Assembly: GCF_014873945.1 (NCBI RefSeq)
Contig: NZ_JADBEC010000002.1
Location: 1,736,001-1,800,000 of the forward strand
From: Rhizobium viscosum
Lineage (GTDB): Bacteria > Pseudomonadota > Alphaproteobacteria > Rhizobiales > Rhizobiaceae
Direction: 5' to 3'
Length of the DNA stretch: 64,000 bases
Shown piece by piece: positions 45,407-55,011 of this stretch (the first letter of the stretch is position 1; every line of letters starts with the position of its first letter). The position numbers and the translations under genes were made by a program. The notes beneath the pieces were generated by a model, which did no database searches, was not told the origin of the DNA, and was given only the letters and a program-made list of their open reading frames with translations.

Positions 45407-46060
45407 TATTTCGATTATAGCCTCGATCTGGAGCGTCGAGATGGACGACGATCTGCATTGCCACCCACGAAATCGAAACCCTTCCTCCCGAACGCGACGA
45501 GTGCTTCGGTGATGGTGCGATGGCCTGTCTCCGTTGCGGCCGATCCTGCTCGTTCATGGACCATGATGGCTGTGGCATCTGCGAGGAATGCCTTGCCCCG
45601 TGAACGGCTCGCATCGACGCGAACGGATTGCGATTGAACGAGATCGATTGCTCCGGGGTGTGGCTCTGATGCCAATCAGGCGGTTCTCGATCGGTAAATG
45701 CGGCCGCGCTTGATACGCAGAAGTTTTAGGAAGAGGTCCACTGCTTCCGGCTCGGTTTTGAAGACATGCACCACGCGCTGGCCACGGCTGTCGATGCGCC
45801 TCCAGCAACGGATCAATGACGTCTCGCCGAACAGCGTCGGCTAGATCGACAGTATCGCACCCCTCGGTCACAAGATCTCGCAGTCACGGTTGCCTCCTTC
45901 CGGTAGCGCGATTAGCCTCAGACAGTGAGCGGAGGAGCAAAACGAGACCAGCGCGCTGATTCTCGGTGGTGCCTTCTAATATACTCTCCATAAAGTAGAC
46001 CCGCTGAACAGGTTGCATATTTGCGCGCACACTCTCGTAAATTGGGTTGGAGGGGATAGC
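45407..46060. other. Degenerate stretch, no intact gene
   Basis: Short minus-strand frames look like decayed coding DNA, for example RRIDSRGQRVVHVFKTEPEA followed by a stop at the end of RIYRSRTA. None matches a family I can name. The right end contains the GGAGGGG ribosome site of the next gene. Confidence 0.35.
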
Positions 46061-46330
46061 GTGGTGTATGTCAATGCAATTGGCGCAATATGCTTCGGAA
46101 TTGTCGTCGGATGGGTGACGTACCGGACAATCCGGCGTCAGAAGCAGGCAGTTAATCTGTCCGATATCGCGGCTGTACTTGGAGCAATTGGTGGTGGCGC
46201 GGTCACGGCTCTTTTTTCCGGCGATATGTTCTCTTTTTATAGCATCGGTCTGCTTTTGGGATTCTTCGGCTACCTTATCGTCGGAACCTTTTTCCTGAGC
46301 AGCAGCGACTGGCTCGGCGGCGGCGATTGA
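46061..46330 (+). CDS. Small two-helix membrane protein upstream of the CHAT protease
   Basis: This protein of about 89 residues has a hydrophobic N-terminal segment (NAIGAICFGIVVGWVTY), a short basic loop (RTIRRQKQAVN) and a longer hydrophobic hairpin rich in Gly (DIAAVLGAIGGGAVTALFSG, then YSIGLLLGFFGYLIVGTFFL). GTG at 46061 has GGAGGGG upstream. It lies 27 bases ahead of the membrane-anchored CHAT gene, suggesting that the two proteins work together at the inner membrane, perhaps as a sensor or pore. No family was recognised. Confidence 0.75.
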   Translation: MVYVNAIGAICFGIVVGWVTYRTIRRQKQAVNLSDIAAVLGAIGGGAVTALFSGDMFSFYSIGLLLGFFGYLIVGTFFLSSSDWLGGGD

Positions 46331-46357
46331 TGTTCTAACGCCTGGAGGTCCTCGGCG

Positions 46358-48574
46358 ATGTGGTACAGCGACTGGAGAGTGTGGGCTGTTGTCGCAGCCC
46401 TCGGCCTTTTGGTTCTTGTCTTTGCTATTATTCGATTTTTTGTCCGAAGGCGGGACGCCGAGATCCTGATCGGACGCGACGTGAAAAGTCTTGACGACGA
46501 TGATGAAGGCGGGGTCCGTGGTCGTCCGCGGGACGCGTCCCGGGGGACGCGTCGACCGCGGCCTCCCTCCACGGGAGAGGACGCTTTTCGCCATGGTAGA
46601 GATATGGCGTTGCCGCGCCCCGAACCCGATCGCTCGCCGCGGCCGACGGAGAAACGCAAGGCGAAACTTGATCGCACGCCGCCGCTCTATCCAGCTGGAC
46701 CGGCTTCGGACCCACGCGACGATCAGGCAATGCAGAAGCCGACGGACGACAAGGATATTGGGGAGAAGTTGGGAAGCCGGATCCCAAAGGTGATAATAAC
46801 CGGTGCCGGCTCCGAAAACATCGTAGTCGATGGAGGCCCGCTGAAACGCTTCGTCAATGTCGAAGTCCTCAATTCCGCCGGCGCCAATATTCGCTCGGCA
46901 GGTGAGATTGGTCCAGACCGCCTTTTTGTCATGCGGCTCGCTATTTCAAGCCTGTCCCTGACCTCTCTTGTCCGCAATCCGCAGGAATTTCCGGAAGAGA
47001 CCATTCCGAAAGACTCGTTTATCGATATCGTCGTCACCAGCGCTGAATTCGAAGTTGCGACAGATGGGGAGTCCTTCGCACAAAGTGCTGTCGGAATGCT
47101 CTTCCTGCCGGGCGATGGCGGACCAGCAACCCTCAACGGCAAGCAGTCGATCGATTTTCGCGCGAAAGCGTCGATCGCCGGAAAAGGCTATTGCCACATC
47201 GTCTTCAAGTTCCGGGGTGCGATTATCCAATCCTTTCTGCTGACCAAGGCTTCCGAAGTCGCTGGTGGCAGAGGTGAGATCACCGTCGACGTCGAATTTT
47301 CTCTCGGCGGCGACATGCCGCCAAAAGTTCCTGAGGTCCCCGAGCGTGACCGCCTGAGTATGCTGACATCGATGCGCAAGGAGGGTTTCAATCAGCTTAT
47401 CATCTCGGGACGGGACGGCAGCGACGCCACGACTGCAGTCTTCAACATTGACGGCAAGGGCTTGAGCAAGACGATATGGGAATTGCGCGGCGCCTTAGAG
47501 AACCGCGCGGCAACCGCCCGCAGGCGCTCGAAGGCGGATCTCGAACGGGACTTGAAGGAGATCGCACCGCTCGGCGCGAAACTGTTCAATCAATTGCCAG
47601 CCCAACATTTTAAGACCCTGATGCCGCTCTTGAACCGTAAGTTTGATGGCGTCATCCACGTCGCGCGAGCCAATTCTGCCGAGTTCGTCGCGCCCTGGTC
47701 GCTGGTCTATGACATTCCCCTGACCGGCAAGACGCCGATCGTCTGCGAAGTCGTTTCCAACTGGGATGGCCGCTCCGACCTTGTGAGCGGGGACGTCAGA
47801 CAATGCCCACACGGTCCACATGGGAAGGATGTGCTGTGTCCCTTTGGGTTCTGGGGCATGCGCTACGCAATAGAGCAGCTTGTGTCGACCGAGCACCCGC
47901 AAACGGCGATCGACGTCTACGAGGATTGCAAGATTATGGCGGTTCAGACGCTATATGACGTCGATTTGGCGTCCCTGTCAGCTCATCTTGCTTCCCTGAC
48001 CAAGATCATCTCGGCGCGTTTGCCAGGTGCGACCGTTTCGATCCAGAAGTCGAAAGCCTCCCTGGAGACCACCCTCTGGCAGGACATGCCGATCCTCTAT
48101 TTTTATTGTCACGGGGAGCGGACGAACCCGTCCGATCCCGACGTCCATCTCGGTATCGAACGGGGGCAACTCATAACGGCCAATGACCTGAATAGCTGGG
48201 CTTGGTTTTGGATGTTTCAACAGGGTGCAATGATGTGGCAAAAGACACATCCACTTGTCTTCATCAATGCCTGTAGTTCGGTCGGGATTTATCCCGAAAC
48301 CCTCATGTCCTATGTGGACGTGTTTATCGGACGGTTGCAGGCAGCCGGCGTCATCGGCACTGAAATCAAGGTCCATCAGAAGCTTGCGATGGAGTTTGCG
48401 GAGACGTTTTTCACACATCTCCTCCTGCCGGGCAATACTGTCGAAACCGCACTCCGGGCGCTGAGGCTCGACTATCTAAAGGAGGGAAATCTCTTCGGGC
48501 TGGTCTACACGCCCTATTGCTGGGCCGATCTACATCTTTCTATGCTCAGGCCTGGAGCAGATAACGGCCCGTGA
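46358..48574 (+). CDS. Membrane-anchored CHAT-domain (caspase-like) protease
   Basis: This 738-residue protein has one N-terminal transmembrane helix (residues 8-28), then a low-complexity Pro/Arg/Asp-rich linker (about 40-140), a beta-rich domain (about 145-310), a helical link, and a C-terminal CHAT domain (about 400-730). The catalytic dyad is visible: His585 in LYFYCHGERT and Cys639 in VFINACSSVG. The protease should lie on the cytoplasmic side if the N-terminus is outside; topology is inferred. CHAT proteases are clan CD enzymes used in bacterial immunity and death pathways. ATG follows GGAGG. It forms a unit with the small membrane protein upstream. Confidence 0.85.
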   Translation: MWYSDWRVWAVVAALGLLVLVFAIIRFFVRRRDAEILIGRDVKSLDDDDEGGVRGRPRDASRGTRRPRPPSTGEDAFRHGRDMALPRPEPDRSPRPTEKRKAKLDRTPPLYPAGPASDPRDDQAMQKPTDDKDIGEKLGSRIPKVIITGAGSENIVVDGGPLKRFVNVEVLNSAGANIRSAGEIGPDRLFVMRLAISSLSLTSLVRNPQEFPEETIPKDSFIDIVVTSAEFEVATDGESFAQSAVGMLFLPGDGGPATLNGKQSIDFRAKASIAGKGYCHIVFKFRGAIIQSFLLTKASEVAGGRGEITVDVEFSLGGDMPPKVPEVPERDRLSMLTSMRKEGFNQLIISGRDGSDATTAVFNIDGKGLSKTIWELRGALENRAATARRRSKADLERDLKEIAPLGAKLFNQLPAQHFKTLMPLLNRKFDGVIHVARANSAEFVAPWSLVYDIPLTGKTPIVCEVVSNWDGRSDLVSGDVRQCPHGPHGKDVLCPFGFWGMRYAIEQLVSTEHPQTAIDVYEDCKIMAVQTLYDVDLASLSAHLASLTKIISARLPGATVSIQKSKASLETTLWQDMPILYFYCHGERTNPSDPDVHLGIERGQLITANDLNSWAWFWMFQQGAMMWQKTHPLVFINACSSVGIYPETLMSYVDVFIGRLQAAGVIGTEIKVHQKLAMEFAETFFTHLLLPGNTVETALRALRLDYLKEGNLFGLVYTPYCWADLHLSMLRPGADNGP

Positions 48575-49003
48575 CAGTCCCTGGATGCACAAGGACTTCG
48601 CGGCCATTCACGCGGGAAATCCTATTTGCTGATTTCTCGAAGCTGTAGAATGCGAGGTCGAGCAAAGCCTGCGCTACCGCTCCGCCATCATGCTGTGTGG
48701 TGGTCGACTCAACACCAATTTAGTCGATTCATTGAAGAATTCGCTGTTGTGGGTAGTGCAATGACAATGGTTTAACGCGAGATGCACGCGGCCTCAGTAA
48801 ACGATCACCACTTCAACATAGGCGACCGACAGGCAAATGTTGCGAAAGAGCGTCTGTACATACGATGCCGCAAAAGTATACAGATCTTCCCTTTTCAATT
48901 TATATTTGTATGGTAGTCTTTTGCCTGGGGAATTTCTTTGCATACGTCAATATTGACTCGGCGTTCGTCGCTGAGGCCGTCGACTTGTTGCTGCGAGGGG
49001 GCG
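48575..49003. other. Gap with probable promoter for the lipoprotein gene
   Basis: The right part is AT-rich (48880-48920, with TTCAATTTATATTTGTATGG), in contrast to the surroundings, and probably holds a promoter for the lipoprotein gene. A 70-codon frame crosses into the lipoprotein start in another frame and is not convincing. Confidence 0.4.
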
Positions 49004-49849
49004 ATGAACCTTGGAAAGTATTTATTCGTGCATCTGTCTATCCTCTCGTTGAGCGGATGTGGAACCTTCGTCCCTGACCTGAGAGACTGGCCGAACAATG
49101 CGACCGATGCTCAAAGCGAAGCGATGGTTCAGGGCATTGTGCGCGCGATTCGGTGCGAACTGCGTAACGCGGTGACCGCGACTGTCGACGCCGATATCAG
49201 GTCGGCGGAGGAGAACAAGACGGCTCCGTCCTCAGAATTCCTCAACAATTGGGGTGCAGAGGTCGCGCTAACTTTAACGGTGTCTGAAAAGACGAACATT
49301 GCGCCCGATTTCAGTTGGACGCCTCCCGCGAGCTCGGCCAATATTTTCACCCTGGCAGGTGGAATCGGTGGTTCTGCGGAAGCTACCCGCATCGAAAAGA
49401 TGAACTTTTTCTATACGATCCGTGATTTGTACTTGCGATCGGGCGAACGATGCGAGTTCAAGCGAGACCCCTCACTGGGGTCCCTTCTCATCGTGAGCGA
49501 TCTGAAAATTGGCAGTGTGCTGAACTCGCGCATAAACGCCACAGCGTTGGGACAAGCCCCAGGGCCATCCGAAGGCAAGCAGAACGTTCTTTCACATCAG
49601 GTCACGTTCGAGGTTGTCTCAGCTGCAAATCTCAATCTCGCATGGACGCTCGAGCGTGCCAGCATCAATCCCGCAGGGGACCTGTTTTCGACGAATCGAC
49701 ACCGAACCCATGATTTGCTCGTGACCTTCGGCCCACTGGACGGTGCTCAAAACGGGCAATCACTGATTGCCATAGCTGAACAATCTCATACTACGTCTCA
49801 AATTGCGAGCGGCGTGGCAAGCGGCTTTCGGACAGCGCTATTTCGATAG
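49004..49849 (+). CDS. Predicted lipoprotein of unknown function
   Basis: The protein has 281 residues. The N-terminus MNLGKYLFVHLSILSLSGC is a short lipoprotein signal with lipobox LSGC and the lipidated Cys at residue 19. The mature part is mixed alpha/beta with segments such as NWGAEVALTLTVSEKTNIAP and SLLIVSDLKIGSVLNSR; no known domain was recognised, though its style recalls trypco2-type or periplasmic beta-sandwich modules of conflict loci. ATG at 49004 follows GAGGGGG. The adjacent small gene downstream starts ten bases after its stop. Confidence 0.8.
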   Translation: MNLGKYLFVHLSILSLSGCGTFVPDLRDWPNNATDAQSEAMVQGIVRAIRCELRNAVTATVDADIRSAEENKTAPSSEFLNNWGAEVALTLTVSEKTNIAPDFSWTPPASSANIFTLAGGIGGSAEATRIEKMNFFYTIRDLYLRSGERCEFKRDPSLGSLLIVSDLKIGSVLNSRINATALGQAPGPSEGKQNVLSHQVTFEVVSAANLNLAWTLERASINPAGDLFSTNRHRTHDLLVTFGPLDGAQNGQSLIAIAEQSHTTSQIASGVASGFRTALFR

Positions 49850-49858
49850 GAGGAATCT

Positions 49859-50179
49859 GTGACAACGAAACCGCGAAAATCTAAAGGAGTGAAAACCAGA
49901 CAGAAGCGTAGCGACGACCAAGATAGCGGAGCGTCAAAAGCCGAGGCTGGGCAGTCCGATGCTACCGAACTATACACCAAACTCTCCAATGCAGCTGAAG
50001 CTTTGGTCAATAGCAATGCTGTCATTCTGGAGACTGAAGATAGCGACGATACGATGGTAGGCCGTGTTGCAAGATGTGGCAAGCCTGCGGTGCAAATTCG
50101 GGTAATGCCGGATGGTTCACGACTAGAGTGCTACCTCCAGTCTGACTGCACCTATGCGGGATGCGTGCCAGTTCGTTGA
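49859..50179 (+). CDS. Small charged protein of unknown function
   Basis: This 106-residue protein starts with GTG at 49859 behind AGGAGGAATC. The first 35 residues are Lys/Arg/Asp-rich and probably disordered (KPRKSKGVKTRQKRSDDQD). The rest is a compact segment with three Cys (RCGKPAVQIRVMP, LECYLQSDCTYAGCV). It is coupled to the lipoprotein gene upstream. No family was recognised; it could be a cytoplasmic partner of that protein. Confidence 0.65.
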   Translation: MTTKPRKSKGVKTRQKRSDDQDSGASKAEAGQSDATELYTKLSNAAEALVNSNAVILETEDSDDTMVGRVARCGKPAVQIRVMPDGSRLECYLQSDCTYAGCVPVR

Positions 50180-50224
50180 AGCATGATGGAACCAATCGCA
50201 GCCGTAGCCGTCATATAAATTGCC

Positions 50225-50440
50225 CCATTGACGGAAAATCTTCTGAGCAAACAGCGAGCCCGCTCTTGTTCTACCGGCATCAACCCGAACGACACCGGAG
50301 ACTCCGGGGTAGAGGCGACGGATCGTCCGGATGATACGCGGCGGTGAAGTATCCGGTTTGGTTTGCAGGAGCCGGGATCAAGCACCGGGGCACGGGTCTC
50401 GTCCATGAACAGCTTGGTCGAGCACGTCAGACCGGCAATC
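50225..50440 (-). pseudogene. Remnant of an IS66-family transposase gene
   Basis: The minus strand contains KLFMDETRAPVLDPG, the conserved block around a catalytic-domain Asp in IS66 TnpC proteins. Downstream homology (TGY then charged residues) continues only with frame changes. No ends or intact frames remain. It is a scar just outside the IS630 element. Confidence 0.5.
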
Positions 50441-50636
50441 AAGTCAACTCTTCCTGTGCAACGATTAGACCGTTGTGACACCCCGTCGGCGGCGCGTCGT
50501 CAGTAGAAAGACAAACTACATCGACCTGGCGCGCTGCGCCGGCGGCTAGGGCACGTCCTGAGATCGATGAATCAATCGTGATGTGACAGCGACATGTTTG
50601 GCTGATTCAAATCCCTCCATTGATGGAGGTGGTTCG

Positions 50637-51580
50637 ATGGCCAGAGCGCTCAGTGATGATCTTCGGTTGCGGGTTCTAAAAGCTTCGGACGAGGGCATGT
50701 CGGCACGGCAGGCGGCGGCCCGTTTCGGAGTAGGCGTGTCGAGCGCAATCCGCTGGATTGCGCGGGCCAAGATTGGCGAGTTGGCGCCGCGGCCGCAGGG
50801 TCGTCGCCGCGCCTCCAGCCTGGATGCGAACGAGGCCTTTATCGTTGGGCTGATCGAGGAGCGCAAAGACATCACGCTGAACGAGATGGTGGAGCGGCTT
50901 GCCATCGAGCAATCTGTGCAGATCAGCCGCAGCGCGCTCGGCGCCTGGTTGCAGGGGCGAGGCTGGACATTCAAAAAAAGTCCGCTCATGCATTGGAGCA
51001 GGAGCGGCCCGACATCCTGAAACGACGCCAGGACTGGTTCGACGGGCAGCCCGATCTGGAGCCAACGAAGCTCGTTTTTATTGATGAGACCGGCTTGTCG
51101 ACCAAGATGGCCAGACTGCGCGGCCGTGCTCCACGAGGCCAGCGTTGCCGGGCCGGGGTGCCGCATGGCCACTGGAAGACCACTACCTTCACCGGCGCAC
51201 TGCGACTGACGGGAATGACTGCCCCTTTTGTGTACGACGGCGCCATGAACAGCACCGTGTTCCTGGCCTATGTTGAACAGGTTTTGGTCCCGACGTTGTC
51301 GCGAGGGGACGTCGTTATCATGGATAACTTGCCTGCACACAAGGGTGGCGGTGTACGCGATGCGATCGAGGCAGCAGGCGCAAGCCTTCTCTACCTTCCG
51401 CCCTATAGTCCCGATTTTAACCCGATCGAGAACGCCTTTGCCAAGCTCAAGGCGCTGCTGCGTGCCAAAGCGGAGCGAACCGTCAGCGCGCTATGGGACA
51501 CGGTCGGATCAATCCTACACCTCTTCACAGCGGCCGAATGCGCAAACTACTTTAGCGCAGCCGGATATGAACCGGATTAA
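50637..51580 (+). CDS. IS630-family transposase made by -1 frameshifting (two overlapping frames)
   Basis: The first frame (50637-51020) encodes the paired HTH domain (LRLRVLKASDEGMSARQAAA, VSSAIRWIARAK). The second frame (to 51580) encodes the DDE domain: KLVFIDETGLSTKMA, VIMDNLPAHKGG and LPPYSPDFNPIENAF hold the three acidic residues D, D and E. A slip back by one base at the A7 run joins them so that TFKK continues KSAHALEQERPDIL. A small hairpin (CCTCCA/TGGAGG, 50614-50629) covers the ribosome site ahead of the ATG and may limit translation. Confidence 0.87.
50973..50979 (+). other. A7 slippery site for -1 frameshifting
   Basis: Seven A residues (TTC AAA AAA AGT) lie exactly where the HTH frame must change to the DDE frame. 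The downstream frame is offset by -1, as in many IS630 elements. Confidence 0.75.
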
Positions 51581-51592
51581 ACAGGATCTGCT

Positions 51593-52885
51593 CTAGCTTA
51601 TGTCGACGACATGCCGATCCGCATTTCTGGCCAGAAAGCGGGCTTTCGTGGTCGAAGCAACACCGCCACCCTGGAAGAAGCCTTCAATCGTCTGCCAGAG
51701 CTTCGAATGCTTCGGCTCGCATCGTGCCGTGGAGCAATTGAACCAGAAGGTCGTGCTTTCACCGCCTGCCAGCGGCGCGGCCTCCACGGCCCGGATATAT
51801 CCTTTCACGACCTCGGGCTCGGGATTATGGTGTTCGCCATCGCCGCAATAGATGTAGTGGCGGGCACGGATCTTCTCGACGAACACCGTAGAATAGCTGT
51901 TGTGCGCTCCATGATGGGGCACCTTCAGGACATCGACGTCGAGCCGTTTGTCGTCGCCGATAAGGTTGGCTGCCGTGAGGTATTTCATAAGGCTCTCATC
52001 GCCGGCGTCTCCCGTCATCAGGATCCGCCGACCATCGCCTTCAACGAGCAGCACGAGAGACGCCAGGTTGGGGGGCGTAACGTCCCCTTCGATCCCTTTC
52101 GTATTCTGTTGGATCCGTCGAGCAAGCTCGGTCGGCGACAGCCCGTTGCGCAGATCGTCGATGTCCTTGCGGTGGCTCTCGCGCAGTTTTCGCAGATATG
52201 TCTCGTTGCCCTTCAGCCATGCAATCCACTGCTTACGAAGCTCTTTGAGTTCGACCTTTGTCGGGCCGAGGACCGTAATTTGCATGGAGCCGAGCGCGAT
52301 CGGATCCTTAGGACGCGCCACCATCATTGCGCCATTGACGTCCGGGTTCAAGGGAATGCCGAGCTGGTCGTCACCGACCCGCCAGTTGACTTCGATCGCG
52401 TCGCCGACACTCAGGGCCAGCATCTCGGCACGTTCGGCGGCTCTGGCCGCCTCGGATGTGCCGAGTCCCGCCGCGTTGAGGCCCGCAAGCGCATTGGCGC
52501 TTGCGGCAAGCGCCCCATCGAGCTTGATGTCTTCGCTGCGAGCGATATCCTCGAGAAATGCGTTGTGCCAGATCGCGCGAACCTCCGGCGGTCGCGGGGC
52601 TGCGGGTTGTTTGAACGGCATGCCGTTGCTCTGCATATGGTCGAATACCCGCCATTTCACCTCGTCGTCCAGCAGCCGCAAGACACCGCCGATATGGTCG
52701 CGGTCGATATGCGATACATAGACGACGTCAATGGCTTTGCTGGCATGGCGCAGGGCGGCAAGCGGTGCGGCGATAAACGTATCGTAAGCGTCCGGAAGCC
52801 CTGCATCCGCCAGCATTCGCTTGTCGTCGCTCGATGTGATCAGCAGGCAGTCGCCGCTGGCCGCCGGAAATACCTCGATACGCAT
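51593..52885 (-). CDS. Metallo-beta-lactamase-fold hydrolase, ComEC/Rec2-like
   Basis: This 430-residue cytoplasmic protein has the MBL metal motif HIDRDH (residues 59-64), and later ligand positions in ILMTGDAGDESL and LKVPHHGAHNS. It resembles the soluble MBL domain of ComEC and stand-alone versions found in defence islands, usually acting on nucleic acids or cyclic nucleotides. A long insertion (about 85-230) separates the metal motifs. ATG at 52885 overlaps the subtilase stop (TGATG). The stop TAG coincides with the IS630 target TA, but restoring the site leaves the same stop, so the protein is probably complete. Confidence 0.85.
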   Translation of the reverse strand: MRIEVFPAASGDCLLITSSDDKRMLADAGLPDAYDTFIAAPLAALRHASKAIDVVYVSHIDRDHIGGVLRLLDDEVKWRVFDHMQSNGMPFKQPAAPRPPEVRAIWHNAFLEDIARSEDIKLDGALAASANALAGLNAAGLGTSEAARAAERAEMLALSVGDAIEVNWRVGDDQLGIPLNPDVNGAMMVARPKDPIALGSMQITVLGPTKVELKELRKQWIAWLKGNETYLRKLRESHRKDIDDLRNGLSPTELARRIQQNTKGIEGDVTPPNLASLVLLVEGDGRRILMTGDAGDESLMKYLTAANLIGDDKRLDVDVLKVPHHGAHNSYSTVFVEKIRARHYIYCGDGEHHNPEPEVVKGYIRAVEAAPLAGGESTTFWFNCSTARCEPKHSKLWQTIEGFFQGGGVASTTKARFLARNADRHVVDIS

Positions 52886-55011
52886 CAGCGAGCGCCTTTC
52901 ATCTGTTGTTGAAGTCGATCGGTGAGGTCGTCGACGGGCTGGATCATGCGGAGGACCTCCCGAAGGCAGGCGGTAAGATCGACGACGCCAAAACCTGAGC
53001 CGTTGTTCCATTCGTAGCCCGATCCCGGCAGAGGCTGGGACGTCCGCTGGATGATCCCGCCGATCTGGGCGGCGGTGAGCTCCGGGTTCAGCGACAGCAT
53101 TAGCCCGGCAACCCCGGCGACGTAGGGGCTTGCCATGCTGGTGCCCGTCATCTCGATCCATTTGTTATCCGGATCGAAGCCGCAGGCGGCAACGATTTTT
53201 GTCCCTGGAGCGGCAATCTCCGGCTTCATCCTGCCGTCGCGGGTCGGCCCCTGGCTCGAGGAGACATTGATCCTCTCGCGCGTTTCGTCGAGATTTGCCA
53301 CGCCGATCACGCGCGGGCCGCAAGCAAGCGAGCTCAGTGTCGAATGGTCGACGAACGTGGCGGGCCCGAAAAAGGACGGTAGCCGCCATTGCGCCCGAAT
53401 GCGTCCTCGAACCGGGTCGTCACGTTCGATCCAGGCATTGTAGCGTCCGTTTCGCACGACTTTACCTGTAAGACGTATTTTCCAGGCGCCGGCCGTAATT
53501 CCAACGATCGGATCGGCCATGTATGGGCTTAGATAGATCGAGATTCGGTTATCACCGTTTTTGGGATCGGTAAGCACATTGTAGATCGACACGACAGTGC
53601 AATCGGCAAGCAGAAGGTTTTCGACCCTCTGGCCGGGCGAAACGGGACCGATGCGCATTCCTGTCGGCGAAAGCAGCTCGACGTCGAATTCGTCCTGAGC
53701 ACTGTACCAGATCTCCAGCTCGTTTTCGGAAATGTCCTCCACACCGTCGCCGACGACCAGCCATTCCAGGTCACGTCGCAAAGCAGCCGATGGGATGTGG
53801 CCGCTCGAGTGCACGCGACCCGACCAGAAACCGGTGTCGCCTTCATATTCAGGCGCCTCCTGTCCGGCATTTCCCGCAGCAACGCAAATCGACCGCCCGG
53901 GTTCGGTCATCGACACGTCGATCCAGCGCGACAGGAAGCCAGAGGCATCGTGCGGGCCGCCGTTCGTGCCGAGACTGATGTTGATCGATATCGCTTCGAT
54001 ATCCGGCCTGGCCTCGGCCAGCGCGAAGAGGTAAGACATGGCATCGACAATGCAGGTCGTGTCGTAAAACGACTTGCTGCGATCCTGGTCCTCGTCGGGA
54101 AGCGATATCAGCACCGCCGCAATCTTCGCTTTCTTGCAAAGTCCCGACCGACCTGCCGCGATGCTGGCGACATGGGTGGCATGGGAGCCACGAATTTGCT
54201 GGGACTGCGGCGCCAGATCGTAGGGAGAGACCCTCGCCGCCTTTGCCTCCTTCAACGCGAATGCAATGTGTCCGGCAGTCAGTTCGGACCCTCGCCCCTT
54301 TGTCTTTCCGGCCCTGTCCTCGGAGACGGGAAGGTCGGGTGGATCGAAAGCATCGCCGCCCTGATCCCATATCGCTATGACGCGCGAATTGCCCGCTTCG
54401 TCCAGGAAGTCCTCGTGCGCGAAATCGATGCCGCCGACATCGATGATGCCGATCAAGACGTTCTCGCCGATATTGTCGATTTTTTGATCGTGTCCGCCGA
54501 CGGTGAGGGAGCCTTCGTTGAACTGCTGGAAACGATGCGCCGATGGCTCCTGGCCTTTGTTGCGGGCCACATGAGGGTTCGGCGCGGAGAGCGTCTCGGC
54601 GAGTTCGATTGCCTGTACGACAGGGTCCGAATCCAGCTTGTGCAGGTCCGACACGCGGATCGTGGCGGTGCCAACGCGTCCATTTCGGCGCGTGACCATG
54701 GCCGGCGTCTTCGCACTTTCCCGGTTGAGGAGAACGAAGACGTTCACCTCGACGTCCTTTGCCAGCTCAACCTGCTTTGGGCCGCGCGAAATCCTGTCTA
54801 TGATATGCTTCGATGCCTTCACGCTGTCGCCGGCCGTCAGATTGGCGAGATCCGGGACGGCAAGTTTTTGCGCAGCGGGTTTCAACCGCACCGCGCCGTT
54901 CTGCTGCGCGCGAACGGCGTTAACGCTGGAGTCGCCGTTTGCCACGCAACGCAGACGACTGTTGAGTTTGCGCATCCGGTCGAGTGGGTTGACCACCTCC
55001 ACCTCCTTCAA
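52885..55011 (-). CDS. Subtilisin-like serine protease (S8) without a signal peptide
   Basis: The protein has 708 residues. The catalytic triad is visible: Asp191 in IGIIDVGGID, His277 in RGSHATHVASIAAG (Ala replaces the usual Gly after His), and Ser625 in GTSMASPYVAG. The oxyanion Asn is in CVAAGNAG. An N-terminal region of about 180 residues precedes the protease, and a beta-rich insertion (about 400-560) lies between His and Ser. No signal sequence is seen, so it probably acts in the cytoplasm. It overlaps the S1/P1 nuclease gene (ATGA) and the MBL gene, so three effector-type enzymes are made together. Confidence 0.9.
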   Translation of the reverse strand: MKEVEVVNPLDRMRKLNSRLRCVANGDSSVNAVRAQQNGAVRLKPAAQKLAVPDLANLTAGDSVKASKHIIDRISRGPKQVELAKDVEVNVFVLLNRESAKTPAMVTRRNGRVGTATIRVSDLHKLDSDPVVQAIELAETLSAPNPHVARNKGQEPSAHRFQQFNEGSLTVGGHDQKIDNIGENVLIGIIDVGGIDFAHEDFLDEAGNSRVIAIWDQGGDAFDPPDLPVSEDRAGKTKGRGSELTAGHIAFALKEAKAARVSPYDLAPQSQQIRGSHATHVASIAAGRSGLCKKAKIAAVLISLPDEDQDRSKSFYDTTCIVDAMSYLFALAEARPDIEAISINISLGTNGGPHDASGFLSRWIDVSMTEPGRSICVAAGNAGQEAPEYEGDTGFWSGRVHSSGHIPSAALRRDLEWLVVGDGVEDISENELEIWYSAQDEFDVELLSPTGMRIGPVSPGQRVENLLLADCTVVSIYNVLTDPKNGDNRISIYLSPYMADPIVGITAGAWKIRLTGKVVRNGRYNAWIERDDPVRGRIRAQWRLPSFFGPATFVDHSTLSSLACGPRVIGVANLDETRERINVSSSQGPTRDGRMKPEIAAPGTKIVAACGFDPDNKWIEMTGTSMASPYVAGVAGLMLSLNPELTAAQIGGIIQRTSQPLPGSGYEWNNGSGFGVVDLTACLREVLRMIQPVDDLTDRLQQQMKGAR

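Larger units (their letters stand above)
50549..51593 (+). mobile_element. IS630-family insertion sequence
   Basis: The element is about 1.05 kb. Imperfect terminal repeats are visible: GGGCACGTCCTG at the left end and the complement of GAGCAGATCCTG at the right, each next to a TA dinucleotide (50547-50548, 51594-51595), the family target duplication. It carries a two-frame transposase. It lies between the lipoprotein unit and the metallo-beta-lactamase-fold gene; the right TA is part of that gene's TAG stop. Confidence 0.8.

Noticed and set aside
48865..49077. 70-codon plus-strand frame with a hydrophobic stretch
   Set aside because: It overlaps the lipoprotein start in another frame and has no good ribosome site; the lipobox frame is far better supported.
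51611..52912. 433-codon plus-strand frame opposite the MBL gene
   Set aside because: It is the antisense of the well-supported MBL gene and has no domain content; long antisense frames are common in GC-rich DNA.
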